A DNA stretch of 64,000 bases from Chlorella sorokiniana (GCA_025917655.1 CP084619.1:2108001-2172000); one strand, 5' to 3'. Counted from the stretch's first letter, positions 12,701-23,967 are shown. A program made the numbers and translations. The notes: a model not told the origin generated them from the letters alone.

Positions 12701-13267
12701 TGCGCCCGCAGGAAGCCCGAGTGCCAGCAATGGGCCGCTGCAGGCCTGTGCTGGCAGGACCCAAGCTTCATGCACTTGCACTGCAGGCGGTCATGCAGCC
12801 TGTGCCGCCTGCCAGAGGGCACGCGCCAGCTGGCGTACGCAGATGCCCAGCGTGCCCAGCAGCAGCGGCAGCAGCCGGCGCCGGGCGGTGAGCAGGCGGG
12901 AGAGGAGGAGGGCCAGGAAGGAGGCTGGGCTTCAGCGGCGGCTGAGCGCCGTGGGCCGCACGTGCTGTACGCCCGGGCCTGGCGGAGCACCGACGGCGGC
13001 ACAGGCGAGGGAGGCGACGGCATACTGGGCGACCTCACTCGCGGAATGCTGTACGGCGGGCTGGCCGCCTGGGCGTTTGCGCTGGTGGCCCTGCTTGGAG
13101 CCATCCTGCGCAGCACTTGGGTGCACAGCAAGCGTGGAGGCCTGACCGGGGGCGGCGCTGAGCTGAGGGGCCGCCATGCGTGGAGCCGCGGGGCGGGAGC
13201 AGGCGCAGCAGCCCACGCCTCCCCTTGCTCAGGTGCTGGCAGCTGCCGCATGTGCCCAGCTGGCTAG
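9736..13267 (+). CDS. peptidyl-serine alpha-galactosyltransferase (SERGT/SGT1-like) with ShKT module
   Basis: Predicted ER/Golgi enzyme adding galactose to serine in extensin-type cell-wall glycoproteins. Exon 1 (9736-9861) encodes a signal peptide and HTVFAAEC. Next come MDWQSIAVVYSHRKA (about 10000) and DLARYPNVDLVPTH (about 10200). The family core NKPGAIMHWLQT (about 10381) follows, then DWILVIDPDMIMRDSFADW (10560-10610), FGYMQGVANNLSDTH, GVVLMQRDDLAAVAPLWLHY (about 11145-11205), EMYGYSFGAASAGVWHRVD (about 11575) and LILHYGRLFETGGYKWQKHW (11800-11850). A six-cysteine ShKT module spans ICVDT (12538), ECQQWAAAGLCW, HCRRSCSLC (to about 12805). One C-terminal membrane segment (LAAWAFALVALLGAILR, about 13060) makes it type I. 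Splicing between 11200 and 12250 is only partly resolved. Confidence 0.82.
12538..12805 (+). other. ShKT six-cysteine module within the SERGT gene
   Basis: Two exons joined across an intron beginning near 12549 encode six cysteines in ShKT spacing. The first C is in ICVDT, followed by ECQQWAAAGLCW and then HCRRSCSLC. It sits between the catalytic region and the C-terminal membrane segment, on the luminal side in the predicted topology. Confidence 0.7.
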
Positions 13268-14020
13268 TGGGATCCGATTGTTGCCCCGTGGCGGATGCTG
13301 AGCTGTCGGTTGTTGCTCACCCTGCAGCGGTACACACGGCCACGCAAGCGGGAGGGGGAGCCAGAGGTCTTGCCGGGCATCACTTGATGATGATTCTGCG
13401 ATCGGCAGGTTGGGCCCCAGCACGGGGCGGCAGTTGCTGCGTAGCACAAGCATGAGCAGTCAGCTTCAGTGCGTTTAGGAACACGTTGCAAACATCAAGT
13501 ATTATTGCCACATTTCAACTGCGTTCAACAACCGTTCCCTCGATTGCTCCCCTTCAATGCCTTTTTTTCAAGGTTTGTCCAATGATAATGGCGCACGGCT
13601 GTGATTGCGCTGCAGCAAAGGGCTGGCTAAAAATGACAGGTGGCAAGCATGTAGACAGGTGGCAAGCATGTAGTAGCGGCTCCAGGGGTTCTGAGCAGGA
13701 GCCAGTGCGGAAGTAGGCATGGATGGAATCAGCAGGTATGGGGCGAAGATAAGGGGAAGGGCGCCGCCGCGGCAAAAAAACAGGCCCTTTCTCTGCATTG
13801 CAGCATTTCAAAAAACGACAATCCAAACACATGCCAGCATGTGGGGCGGCATGCTCAGCTCCAAGGCAGAAGGCCCGCGGCACCAGGGTGGGTTCAAGGT
13901 TCGTTTGCGCACGCGGCGCAAGGGACATGTGGGGGTGGCGCTAGAGCTGAACGGGGATCGCGCCTGTGGAATAGTGTACACAATCGGGCATCGCGAGGGC
14001 ACAGCAAGCCCCGGCTACCC
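13268..14020. other. convergent intergenic region with a 19-base tandem duplication
   Basis: About 750 bases between the SERGT stop and the anion-transporter stop, so it holds both 3' UTRs. Two adjacent copies of GACAGGTGGCAAGCATGTA lie at about 13635-13673. Nothing else was recognised. Confidence 0.4.
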
Positions 14021-16803
14021 TCAGTCCTCCTTTGTGGTGCCATCGTCGGCGTTGCCCGCGCGGCGCGGCAGCAGCCCCCGCGCCCACTCCTCCACGGCAA
14101 ACGGCTTGGCTGCCGCCTCCTCCGAAAAGTCCTGCTGGTCGGCTGAGCCCCACAGCACGTAGGCGGCTGAGCCGGTGAGGAAGAAGAAGATGGAGGGGGC
14201 GAAGAGGGACCAGCCCCAGGATCCCGTCATGTCGAACAGCCAGCCTGCGGCGGCGAGGGGGAGAGCAGATGGGCGCTTGGGGTTCAGCAGCTGGCTGGGA
14301 GCTCCCTGGTCGTGGCACCGTGGCGCCGCACGCGGGTATGTGACGTGAGGGAGCGGCAGGGCAGGGCAGCCCCCCAGGCGCAGCTGCGGCAGGGCTGCGC
14401 CCCCGCCCACCCACCCGTGATGGCCACCCCCACGATGCCGGGCAGCGCGCCGCTGGTGTTGGTGATGCCCAGCAGGACGGAGGCGTACCGCGGCGACAGG
14501 TCGGCGTGGTTGCAGTACAGGCCCGCCAGGCTGAAGGATGCCAAGCCCAAAGACAGCGTGACCAGCCCTGGCGGGAACGGGGCCGGGGGAAGGGGACCGG
14601 GCAGTCGGTGTTCACATCCTGAGCACACAGCAACTCCAGGGAGAATGGGCGGACGAAGGGCAGCCAGGGGGCTGAGGCAGGGCCCACAGGCGACGCCCAG
14701 CCGCCAGTCGTCAGCTTGGCATTGAGTGGGAATGCAGCACAGCAGGCGCGGGCGCCACTCCCCACCCCCTCCTCCTCACCCACTGAGGCAGAGCTGCCTT
14801 CCATCAGGCTGGCCGCCAGCAGGCAGCCCGCAGGGCCCAGGAAGGCGATGGACTGCGCCGCCTTGCGCACCGCCACCACGGGCACGCCCGCGCGATCAGC
14901 GCGTCGGCCGACGGACCCGCCAGCGCGGAGGCGGCGATGGCGGCCACGGGGGCAGCAGCGACACGCGGGCGGCGGTGGACAGGTCCAGGGACAGCGAGTC
15001 GGTGAAGTAGGTGGGCATCCAGGCCAGCATGGTGTAGTGGAACCTGCAGGGCGGGCGGTACAAACCAGGGGCACAGCGATGGAGAGGGGCTGGCAGCTGG
15101 AGGCGTGCATAGCAGGGCAGGCGTGGACGGCCCAGCAGGGCATTGGCGGGTGCAGCCGCCAACAGCGGCACAAAGACCGCCCAACAACAACCAGGCAGCC
15201 GATCGCCTTGCCGCGCCCGGCAGCAGCGCGCACCAGTTGTTGCAGAAGTGGGTGTAGGCCCAGCGCGCAGCGGGCCGTTGCGCAGGAAGGCGCGCCAGGG
15301 CACCGGCTGCCGCGCGTCGATCGCGCCGCCGTGGCCGCCGTGCGCCTCGGGGCTGCGCCCGCGTCGGGCGCCCCCGGGCCCGTCAGGGACGCTGCCAGCT
15401 GGGGGTCCTGAAGCCGCACGTCGGCCACCAGGCGCTCCCACCACACCGCCCACAGCAGGCCCACGCCTCCAAAGATGTAGAACACCGAGGGCCAGCCAAA
15501 GCGCTCGATGAGCGCGGGGCCACCAGCAGGCCGACCAGGGAGCCCACATGCAGGCCGCCAAAGATGAAGCTGATGGCGCGCGAGCGCTGCTCCGTCGGGA
15601 TGGCGCGAGCCACAATGTCGGTGGCCGCCGAGGGCGCCACGCCCTCGCCCAGGCCCACCGCTGCGCGCGACACAAACAGGCCCGGCAGGGTGCCCGCCAG
15701 CAGCGGCACGCCCGCAGTGGCGGCTGCACAGGGGTGGGAAGAGGGTGCGGGTGAGGGGTGCACGTGAGTTGTCGTTGTTGTGCAACAGGAGCGCACGCTC
15801 GGCGGGAAGCGGCAACCCAGCCACGGGCTGCCCAAGGAGCCAATGGCTGCGCAGCAGCCCGCCGCCGGACAACAAGCCAGAGCGCGGCAAGCAGGCGACA
15901 TGCGGCAGCCAGGCGGCGGGGCGGGGCGGCGGCGCACCGCTCCACAGCGCGACGCCCGCGGGCAGCACTGTGCGGCCGCCCAGCAGGGAGGCGGCGTAGC
16001 CCCCGGGATCTGGCTGAGCAGGTAGCCGTAGAAGAAGGAGGACTGGACCAGGCCGGAGATGGTGGGGACCAGCCAAAGTCGCGGCTCATGGCCAGGATGG
16101 CCACCGAGATGTTGACCTGGGCAGGGGGGGGTGAGAGGAGGTGAGCCGACAGCACCAGCCCTGGGACAGCGGCACCAACCGTGGGACAGCAGCACGCGGC
16201 TGGTGGGCGTCGGTTGGGAGGCGGCTGGCGCGGCGGTACCTTGCTGGTGCAGAGGCGTACGGCAGCACCCACCTTGTCCATGTTGCAGATGACGAAGGAC
16301 AGGCTGGTGGCAAAGACGAGCTTGTACTGCGCGGGCAGCTCGGCCCACTGGCGGCCCAGCGCTCCGAGGGGACCAGCGGCGGGGCCGGCAGAGGCGGCGG
16401 CGGCGCCCTCCTCTGCGGGCTCATCAACACGATCAGAAGGAGATCGTGGAGCCGATGGGGGCGATGCCGGCACGGCGGCCGAGCCAGAAGCAGTCTTGTA
16501 AGGCTGCTGCCTGCACACCACCACGCGGCGGGTCCGAGGCCTGGCAGCATATGCTGGCGCCGGTCCTTGCTGTAGGGCTACCCGCCACGCCCTGCAGACA
16601 GCCGCGAAACAACTGAAGGTGGGGGACCTGTTTGAAACTAATCCGGAGGGTGCCAACGACGAGCTGCCCGTGTGCAACAGCCGCGTTGTCAGGCTCCTAC
16701 TACTAAGCCCCACCGTGAGCTGGCGGCATTCAGGAGCTGGGGCAGCATGGGACCGATGCGATGGCGTCCGCTTCCCAAAAGACGAGCTTCGGCCGTGTGT
16801 CAA
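14021..16803 (-). CDS. plastid PHT4/SLC17-type anion transporter
   Basis: Major-facilitator membrane carrier of the plant PHT4 (ANTR) group, probably moving phosphate or another organic/inorganic anion across a plastid membrane. A Ser/Ala/Arg-rich N-terminal region (about 16800-16370) looks like a transit peptide. The first membrane helix reads YKLVFATSLSFVICNMDKV (about 16330-16270). Later exons give VNISVAILAMSRDFGW, LVQSSFFYGYLLSQIPGGY, GEGVAPSAATDIVARAIP, SRAISFIFGGLHVGSLVGLL, RFGWPSVFYIFGGVGLLWAV and FHYTMLAWMPTYFTDSL (about 15040). The C-terminal exon ends with GWSLFAPSIFFFLTGSAAYV and a short tail stopping at 14021. The open frame reaching 16803 contains no ATG before helix 1, so the true start must be in an upstream exon. 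That start is unresolved. A one-base frame change near 15263 sits in a G/C run. Confidence 0.83.
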
Positions 16804-16986
16804 ACGCGTTGTGTGTCAAAAAGCGGGGGAGGTCGCACAGAATGGATCTGAAGCCATAGCCGGGCTCAATAGAGCGCCAAGGAAGCACTGGCGATCCTTC
16901 TGATGACGAACACGGGGGTAAAAATGAGGAATGTCCGCTGTACCGCACTCGTACTGAGACCTCAGACACGAGAGGCGATGAACTTA

Positions 16987-17074
16987 CGCGTTATTCTTCG
17001 CGTCTGGCACCTTGGAGATATTGACCACGGCAGCATAGTCGTCAATCGACACCCCTGGTAGCGGCGCGGCCATG
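16987..17074 (-). other. small divergent exon candidate with GTAAGT donor
   Basis: Reading minus from an ATG at 17074 gives 29 codons (starting MAAPLPGVSIDDYAAVVNIS) that end at a consensus GTAAGT donor. The ATG overlaps the PAM16 start on the other strand in a CCATGG palindrome. It could be the missing first exon of the anion-transporter gene or the start of a separate small protein. The sequence is acidic and not transit-like, which argues against the first idea. Transcript support is unknown. Confidence 0.22.
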
Positions 17075-18053
17075 GTGCGTGGCTTTTCGCTTCCCTATTC
17101 GCATTTCTGCTACCCTGGGAGCTTCCAAGTTACTTCATTGATTCCGTGTCGCAGGCAGCGAAAATTTTGGCGAACCTTCTTGTTGCGGGCGGCACAGTGC
17201 TTTTCCGTGCCGCCACGCAGGCCTACCGGCAGGCAATCATAAGTAAGCTCCATCTCAAACAAGTTCGAGGGGCACCAGCCGCGACGGACACACTTTATGT
17301 TGTCTATTGACGACAAGCTGCGTCCTGGCGGCGGCTGGCGGCTGTGCCACACAGCAGAGCATAGCATCATTTTTGTGCTGCATGTTCAAGCTAAAAGGAA
17401 GACATTCTAAGTGCCTGCTGCATGCCCATCTGGCTGCAGATGGCACCCGGGCGGGGATGACGGCGGAGGGCGTCAACGCTGCGCGGTCGGCCAGCAAGCA
17501 GCTCACGCTGCAGGAGGCTCAGATGATCCTCGGGGTGGAGTCGGGGCCACATGGCAGGAGATCATGAAGGTGCAGCCAAGCATGGGGCTTGCCCGCTCCT
17601 GGCCTGCCACGATCGGTGTGCACAGTGGCGCACGCTCCTTGCCCGCCGATTCTGGGCGGCAAAGCTGTGCGGCTTGCTGCCCTGCCCTGTGCTGCAGAAG
17701 TATGACCACCTGTTCCAGGCCAACGAGAAGAACGGCTCCTTCTACCTGCAGTCTAAGGTCTACAGGTGTGTTTGGGGGTGAAGGAGGTGCGCGCGTGTGT
17801 GTGCTGGCCGCGAGCGGCTGGTATGCAAGCAGCACCGGAGTCGCGTGCCAGAGCCGGGCCGCCACACCCCAGCCGATGCCGCTGCGCGCCATCTGCACGC
17901 GCGTCACCGCCAGCCCCACGTGCCTTGCTGCCTGCCAGGGCCAAGGAGCGGCTGGAGCAGGAGTTCCAGGAGCAGGGGATGCCCATGGACCACCCAGAGG
18001 GCGAGACGCAGCAGCAGCAGCAGCAGCAGCAGCAGGCGGGAGGGGGACGATGA
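17072..18053 (+). CDS. PAM16: mitochondrial import motor subunit PAM16/TIM16
   Basis: J-like regulator of the TIM23-associated import motor in the mitochondrial inner membrane, which pairs with PAM18 and restrains its stimulation of mtHsp70. The family N-terminus MAAKILANLLVAGGTVLFRA is obtained only if the ATG at 17072-17074 is an exon end: GTGCGT follows at once and the acceptor is at 17154. Exon 2 continues AATQAYRQAI to a GTAAGC donor. Exon 3 (from about 17441) gives GTRAGMTAEGVNAARSASKQ and LTLQEAQMILGV. A one-base shift near 17548 restores ATWQEIMK. Exon 4 (from 17698) reads KYDHLFQANEKNGSFYLQSK. The last exon (from about 17940) gives AKERLEQEFQEQGMPMDHPE and ends in eight glutamines plus GGGR, with a stop at 18053. 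As the family requires, there is no HPD motif. Confidence 0.88.
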
Positions 18054-18698
18054 AGGCGGCGCTCGCATGAGCGGCGACGCCGCGTCCCGGTGCGGACGGC
18101 GCCGCCACACGACAAACGCATGTCTTGATTGCTATCCTGCTGCCTGCTGTGCCTCTCTCGCTCCTTTCCACAGCTGGCTCGTCCCGACTGCTCTGCTCCT
18201 GCTGTTTGCGCCTCTGTTGCTGCCCATTGCTGCCCCATTCCTCTCCTTCTTGTTTCTCAGCAAATTTCACAGGAGGGTCCTTGATTGCTTCGCTTATTTG
18301 TCACACTGGCATGCTTGAGCTGGCCTAAAAACTGTTTGGTGGGAAGCTTACCAATGCTGCCCAGTGGGCATAAGGAGTGCCGCCAGAGAGGCGGGCGGGT
18401 GCTGCCTAGGCACTGAGCTGCCTACAGCTGCATCAAGAAGTGTTGAGTTTGAGACCCAGCTGGGCTAAATGCAAATCAAGGGGCTCTGAGTGGGGATTTG
18501 CTGCTGGGCGACGCGCATCTGTGGGCCAGCTAAGAGCAGAGCTGCCAGGCTGCCAGGAAAGGTTGAGAGCGGTGGTACAGAAGTGATGAAGCAAGTAAGG
18601 GCAGAAAGCGGTGTGAGTAAAGAGGCAGCAGCGGTGGAGTGGGCAGTTCACAAGCAATGGCGCAGGGGGCTGGTGGCGGGGGCACGGCCAGGCGCTGC
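18054..18698. other. convergent intergenic region between PAM16 and exostosin-like gene
   Basis: About 645 bases with two stops facing each other, so the 3' UTRs lie here. No repeat, RNA gene or supported ORF was seen. Confidence 0.4.
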
Positions 18699-21600
18699 TC
18701 AGCGCCGCTCGCTGGTGGCCGCACCGCCCTCCTTGCCTTGCGCCTCCTCCTCCTCCTCCTCGCTCCCTGCCCCCTTGTCATCCTGCTGCTCCTCTCGGCC
18801 CCCCCCCCCCTCTTCCGCCTCCGCCTCCGCCTCCTCCTCACCCTCCTCGGCTGCCGCCGCCGCCGCCTCCCTGCCGTCCTCCTCCTTCTGCGCCGCCGCA
18901 TCCTCGAGGCGCTGCCGCTCGTCCTCTGCAAACGCCGCTGCCGCCTCCTCCTCCAGCCCTGCGTGCGGCTGCCACTCTTCCGCTGGCGCCTTGCTGAAGG
19001 CCTCGGTGAGGCGCTGCTTAGGAGGGGAGGGGTGGCTCAGCGCAGGCCAGGTGGGCGGGCCAGCCCGGACCCGCGGTGCAAGCGAGGTCAGCCAACCGCC
19101 TTGCCTCCCTGCCTGGCACGCAGACAGCAGATCTTACAGCGGGGGGACGGAGCAGCTGCATGCCCATGCCTGGCTGCTGGTGCGCCACCCCGGCTGCCCA
19201 CTCACCCGCAGCAGGAACTCGTCCCAGTCGGCCGCCAGCACCTCGGGGCGCGCGTACTTGCGGAACACGCCCTGCTGCCGGGTGGCCATGGCCTGCGCCG
19301 CGGGCAAGCGGGGTTGGGGGAGCCGGGTGTGAAGATCAAGGGCGAGGGGAGGGCGCAGACGGGGCACATCGCAGCCCGGCACCGCCACTTTTCACGGCTT
19401 GGGTGGCCCAGGCCGCGCGTTATGCACCTGCGCGCGGGGCAGGTCCCGCAGGAACGGCAGCACCGCCCCCTCCAGGTCGCTGAGGTCCTCGCGCACGCTG
19501 ATGGCGGTCACGTTGTGCTGCAGGGCGCAGGGAGAGGGCAGTGGCCGTGGAGGCGTTGGAATCACCGCCGGCTCAGGGCAGACACGCCGCTGGGAAGGGT
19601 GGACAAGATGGCAGGGCCCTGCCCTGGCAGCCAGCGCGCGGCAGCCAGCGGGTGCCAGCTCCGTGAGGGCCCAAGGCGGCGGCGGCGGACCAGCTGCGGC
19701 GCCGCACCTCGAAGATGGGCGGGTGCAGGCGGAAGATGTCGGTGCGGGGCTTGATCACCACGCAGCCGCTCATCAGGATCTCAAAGTCCTGTTCCATGAT
19801 TACTTGAGGGGGGCGGTCAGTAGGGAGAGGCAGGTGCTCCGCAGGCGGATCAGCAGCAGCAGCGGCAGCAGGCGCGTGCCGCCAGCACGCCCACCTTGTG
19901 GCTCCACTCGCCCCAGCCCCAGGGGCTGACCACCAGCTTGGACTGCTTGAGCAGGGCGATGTAGTCGTGGTACTCGAGGCGCTCCCCCTGAGGCACGTAC
20001 ACCTTGTAGGTGCTGCCCCACTTGTCGCGGAACGCGCTCAACGCCTTGACCGCAGCCATCCTGCGGGGCGGGCGGGCGGGCGGGCGGGAGCGCAGTGGAC
20101 AGCGGCGCTCGGCGGGAGGCTGCGCGGCAGAAACAGCGCACGCACACCGGCAGCCAAGGCGTGCTGCCTTTGTCACGTGCCAACCACGGTTCTTGCATAT
20201 CCCCCCACACACACACACACACGCGTCCCACGCGCACGTGCTCCCACCTGTGTGCCGTGACCCCGCTGACCTCCGCCTTGGCCTCGTACTCCAGCTTGCC
20301 GATGAAGGTGAGGTCGTAGGGGCGCTCGCTGAGGGGCGGGATGGGCCACCGGTTGTGGTTCTTGCTGCAGCGGCGCGTGGCGGCGGGGGGTCAGCAGGTC
20401 AGCGGGGAGGGTGCAGGCACGGCGTGAGCTTGTGCTGGATGGGGAAGGGGGCTACCGAGCGCTGGCTGGACGCCTGGCAGGGGGTGGGAGGCTAGCGAGG
20501 GGGTGCCCAGCGGGTGCGGCCTCACGTGAAGAAGCCGTGGTAGCGGATGAAGGACCAGGAGCCGCCGCACTGGAGGGGGTTGGAGAAGCGCACGGTCATG
20601 GGCAGCAGCGCCTCCATCTGCGTGCGACCAGGGGGGGGGGGCACTCTGCATGCATCCGCGGTGCAGCGAGGGAGCGGATGCGCGCGCAGGCGGGATGCAG
20701 ACGGGCCGCCGCCTGCGCCGTGCCCAACCCTCACACACGCTCCCTGCACACAGCGCGCACCCCAGCCACGCTGCGCGCACGCTGGCCCTCACCCCAGCCA
20801 CGCTGCGCGCACGCTGGCCCTCACCCCCTGGCCCACCTTGTCCAGGGTGGACTGCTTCCAGGGCCGCTCCCGCATGGTCAGGAAGTCGTCGCCGCCCTCG
20901 ATGGAGGGGGCCATCAGGGCTGCGCTCGGGGGGGGCAGGCAACTCAAGCGGGGAGCAGGCGGTGGAGGCGCGAGGCCGGACTGCGCCAGACTGCATACGG
21001 CCATCAGCCGCAGCAGCGGCAGCAGCGGCGCCCGGCAGCGGCGGGCAGCGCTCCCCACTGCGACGCCCGATCCCTCCCCACAAGCATGCTCCTCCCACCA
21101 GCGCATGCCAACAACGCCGCGTACGCGCAACGCCCCCGGCCCCCAACCAGGCCAGCGGCGAGCAGGCATCTCGGCTGCCGCCGGCCAGCACCCACCCAGG
21201 TGCGCGCGCTCCTCCAGGTAGGGCCCATTCTGCCCCTGCGGCGGCTCCACCAGCACGTGCTTCACCACCGCCAGCGTGCGCTCCGACTCCACGCCCTCCT
21301 CCAGGTCCGCCGGCGTCATGAAGGTGCCCGCGCCGTACTGCTCAACCATCACCACCTTCTGGTGGGGGCGCATGTTGTGCCTGCAGGGGGCATTCCGGGG
21401 GAAGGGTGATCGGTGCAAGGGGTGCCAGTGGGTGGGTGGGTGGGTGGGTTGACGACGGGTGCTGGAAAAAGGGACGTTAAGGGGGATTCACGCGCCGGTG
21501 GAACCAGGCCGGGAGGGAGCAAGCATGCGTGTGCGGCAACGGGGCTGCGTTCTGTGTGTGTGTGTGTGCGCGTGTGTTTGGGGGGGGGGAGGGGGGTATC

Positions 21601-23176
21601 TCCTTACTTGAAGGGGTACAGCTGCCAGAACATCTGGGTGGAGACCACGATGACGTCGGCGCAGCTGGCCATGCGGCGCTCAGAGGCGGAGGCAGGGTCG
21701 CTCAGGATTCTGGGGGGGGCATGGGGTGGCGTGTGGGGGAAAGAAAAGTGCACAACAGCCGTGCCGTTGATAGCGCCTGCAAGGCCAGCGCAGCCATGGC
21801 GACCACCGCCAGCCGGCCAGCGATCGAGGCGGCAGCCGGCCTGCAGGTCTGCCATCCACCAGAGAGGCATTGGGCCGCACCCAGGGGCGGGCAGTTTTCG
21901 TGCACCGCTGCACGCCTCGCCAAGCCTCGGGTCTCCCCCTTCCCCCACCCCCTGCACACACACACACCACCACGCTCGCCGCATGCCGCTGCCCAGCCCG
22001 CCAACTCACTTCAGGTTGGCCCAGCCCAGGGAGCGCAGCTCGGGCGCGATGAGCGTCATCACCGTCTGCCACCAGTTCTGGTAGTGGCTCCACTTCACGC
22101 GGGGGGTGGAGCCGTCGGGCAGCTGCTCCAGCGGCAGCAGGCCCTCGCACTGCGGCAGCAGGTGGTGGGGCCAGATCACAGGCCGGCTGGGAGGCTGGGG
22201 GAGGGCATTGGCCGGGGCCTTGGAGGCTGGCACGCCACTGAGCGTGTTCAATGCTGGGAGGGGGTGGGCGGCAAGGGGGCCTGCCGCAGCAGGCGGGCCA
22301 GGCGCGAGCTGGCGGCGCCGCCGCACCTCGGGTGACTTGCCGCTCCACCCGCCAAAGCAGCCGTTCTTGGTGAGGTCCTTGCAGTGGCTGACGATGGCGT
22401 CCAGGCAGGCGTTCATGCGGTCCGGGTGGATGTTTTCCTGGCTGCAGAAAGTAGCAGAGGGCAGCAGGACAGGCATGCGGCGGGTCAGCAACGTTGATTG
22501 CCAGGCTGCTGCGGCTTGCAGTGCGCTGCCAGCAGCGTTGCTGCCCCCATTGTGCGCTGCGGCATGGCATCAGGTGTTGGCCGAGCTCAAGCTCGCGTGT
22601 GCGGCTCCCGGGTGGCTGAAAGCTGGGCATGTGCGCAGCGGGGGCTCACTGGCGGCAGACGGGGTCAATCACAATCGCCACCCGCAGATCCCGCAGCTGG
22701 TTGGCAGTGGGTGGGAAGGAGGGGGCTTGCGTGGAGCGCACCACTTGTCTGCCTCATCCTGCAGTGGCAGCAACCGGAAAGGGGATGGATCAGCCGGCGC
22801 CTTGCATCTGTGACGTGCAGCAGTCCAAGCTACAAAGGGCGGGTGGCAACTGCGGGAATGCAACATACGGCAGGCGGCAGAGACAACCACGACTGCATGC
22901 CAATGAGCAACAGACACTGGCAGCAAAATCGCAGGGCAGCTTTGCAGCTGGCTGGTCTTGCCGCCGACGCGCACTGCCCACCTGCCGCGGCAGCCTGCCG
23001 ACCTCCACGTTCAGCGACAGGCCCTTGACATGCTGCTGTGGCGGTGCAGGCGATGCTGGTGACTGAGAGGTGCTCCAGAGCACCCCCAGCAGAACCAGGC
23101 AGCCTGCAAGGACGGCCTGCACCAGCAGCGACGGGCCGGCACGGCCGCCCGGCGTTTCCCGCTTGCCGGGATACAT
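18699..23176 (-). CDS. exostosin-like type II membrane glycosyltransferase with acidic C-terminus
   Basis: Predicted Golgi glycosyltransferase. Substrate unknown. The ATG at 23176 opens a short basic stretch and a signal anchor (LLVQAVLAGCLVLLGVLW). Lumenal exons follow: ENIHPDRMNACLDAIVSHCK (about 22430), LPDGSTPRVKWSHYQNWWQT (about 22100), CADVIVVSTQMFWQLYPFK (about 21640), NMRPHQKVVMVEQYGAGTF (about 21360), ERTLAVVKHVLVEPPQGQ, RFSNPLQCGGSWSFIRYHGF (about 20560), RPYDLTFIGKLEYEAKAEV (about 20290), then the GT-B-like core YHDYIALLKQSKLVVSPWGW, EWSHK and ILMSGCVVIKPRTDIFRLHP (about 19780). A final exon encodes a very acidic Glu/Ala tail ending at 18699. A run of twelve G sets the frame of this tail. 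The PWGWGEWSHK and GCVVIKP pair resembles exostosin/GT47-type C-terminal motifs. The family name is an inference. Confidence 0.7.
20758..20826 (+). repeat. 32-base tandem duplication in intron
   Basis: Two near-perfect copies of a 32-base unit containing CCCAGCCACGCTGCGCGCAC lie side by side in an intron of the exostosin-like gene. Confidence 0.8.
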
Positions 23177-23967
23177 GCAGCTGCCACCTCTCGCCCTGCA
23201 GGCGAGGGAATCGTCCAGCCGCGCAACCGAAGTGGGGGAGTTGAGTGCTGGCCTATCGGTTTATCGGGCCTTGCGCTGCCTGTATGCTCTCTGGTAGGCT
23301 GTTGGTAGTGCGATATCGCTGCCCAGCTGCGAATGGGCCACAGATCCCTTGGCCGCGTTTGACAATTTCTCCTGTCTTTGGCTTAGAACACTTCGTGCGC
23401 CTAATTATTGTCAAAACAAGATGTAGATGTGGGGTACAACGGACTGCGCAAGCGCGCAGGCCGGTGAACAATTGAGTGGGTGGCAGCAGCGCAGGCAGCA
23501 GCGATGACCTTGCATCTTGTCCTCATGCCTAGAATGCAACACCAACGGCGAACGCAATCAAGGTCTGCATTTTTCAACCAGAGCGCCCTCAATGGCAGTC
23601 TGCCAAGGTGCTGCCGCCACTGCCGCGGCAGCTGGCGTCACTGCTCTGGGCGATGGTGGGCTGCTTGATTGCAGCTATGGCTTGCGTCAACTGCCCCTGC
23701 AGCATTGGCCGATCTTATGCGGGTGAAACTCTCTGGCATATGCCGATTCAGCTCTTGACACACTGCGCGTGTGGTGGCTGCGGCGCTGGGAGCAGAAGGA
23801 GCTGTCAGGAGCTGCGCCAGTGGATGCACCTGCGACCCTTGAACTGAACGGGAGTGATTACATCATGGTCCCGCACCACATGACTGTCGACAATCAGTTG
23901 GGGCGAGCGGGTTCAGGCCGATGTAGCGGCATCATCCCAGTGCCGGACCCCGACAGGTAACCGGTGC
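23177..23967. other. intergenic region upstream of the exostosin-like gene
   Basis: About 790 bases that should hold the promoter of the exostosin-like gene and the 3' UTR of the GYF gene, both minus. The segment 23230-23520 is AT-richer than its surroundings. Short ORFs here resemble nothing I recognise. Confidence 0.35.

Noticed and set aside
12355-13251. Minus-strand 298-codon ORF opposite the SERGT 3' exons
   Set aside because: It has no recognisable domain and runs antisense to the ShKT module and membrane segment.
14716-15411. Plus-strand 231-codon ORF opposite the anion transporter
   Set aside because: It is antisense to conserved membrane helices and Arg/Gly-rich as expected for GC-rich shadow frames.
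17549-17570. A 21-base mini-intron in PAM16 to explain the frame change
   Set aside because: Removing it would delete the conserved ATWQEI segment. A missing G in the GGGG run explains the site better.
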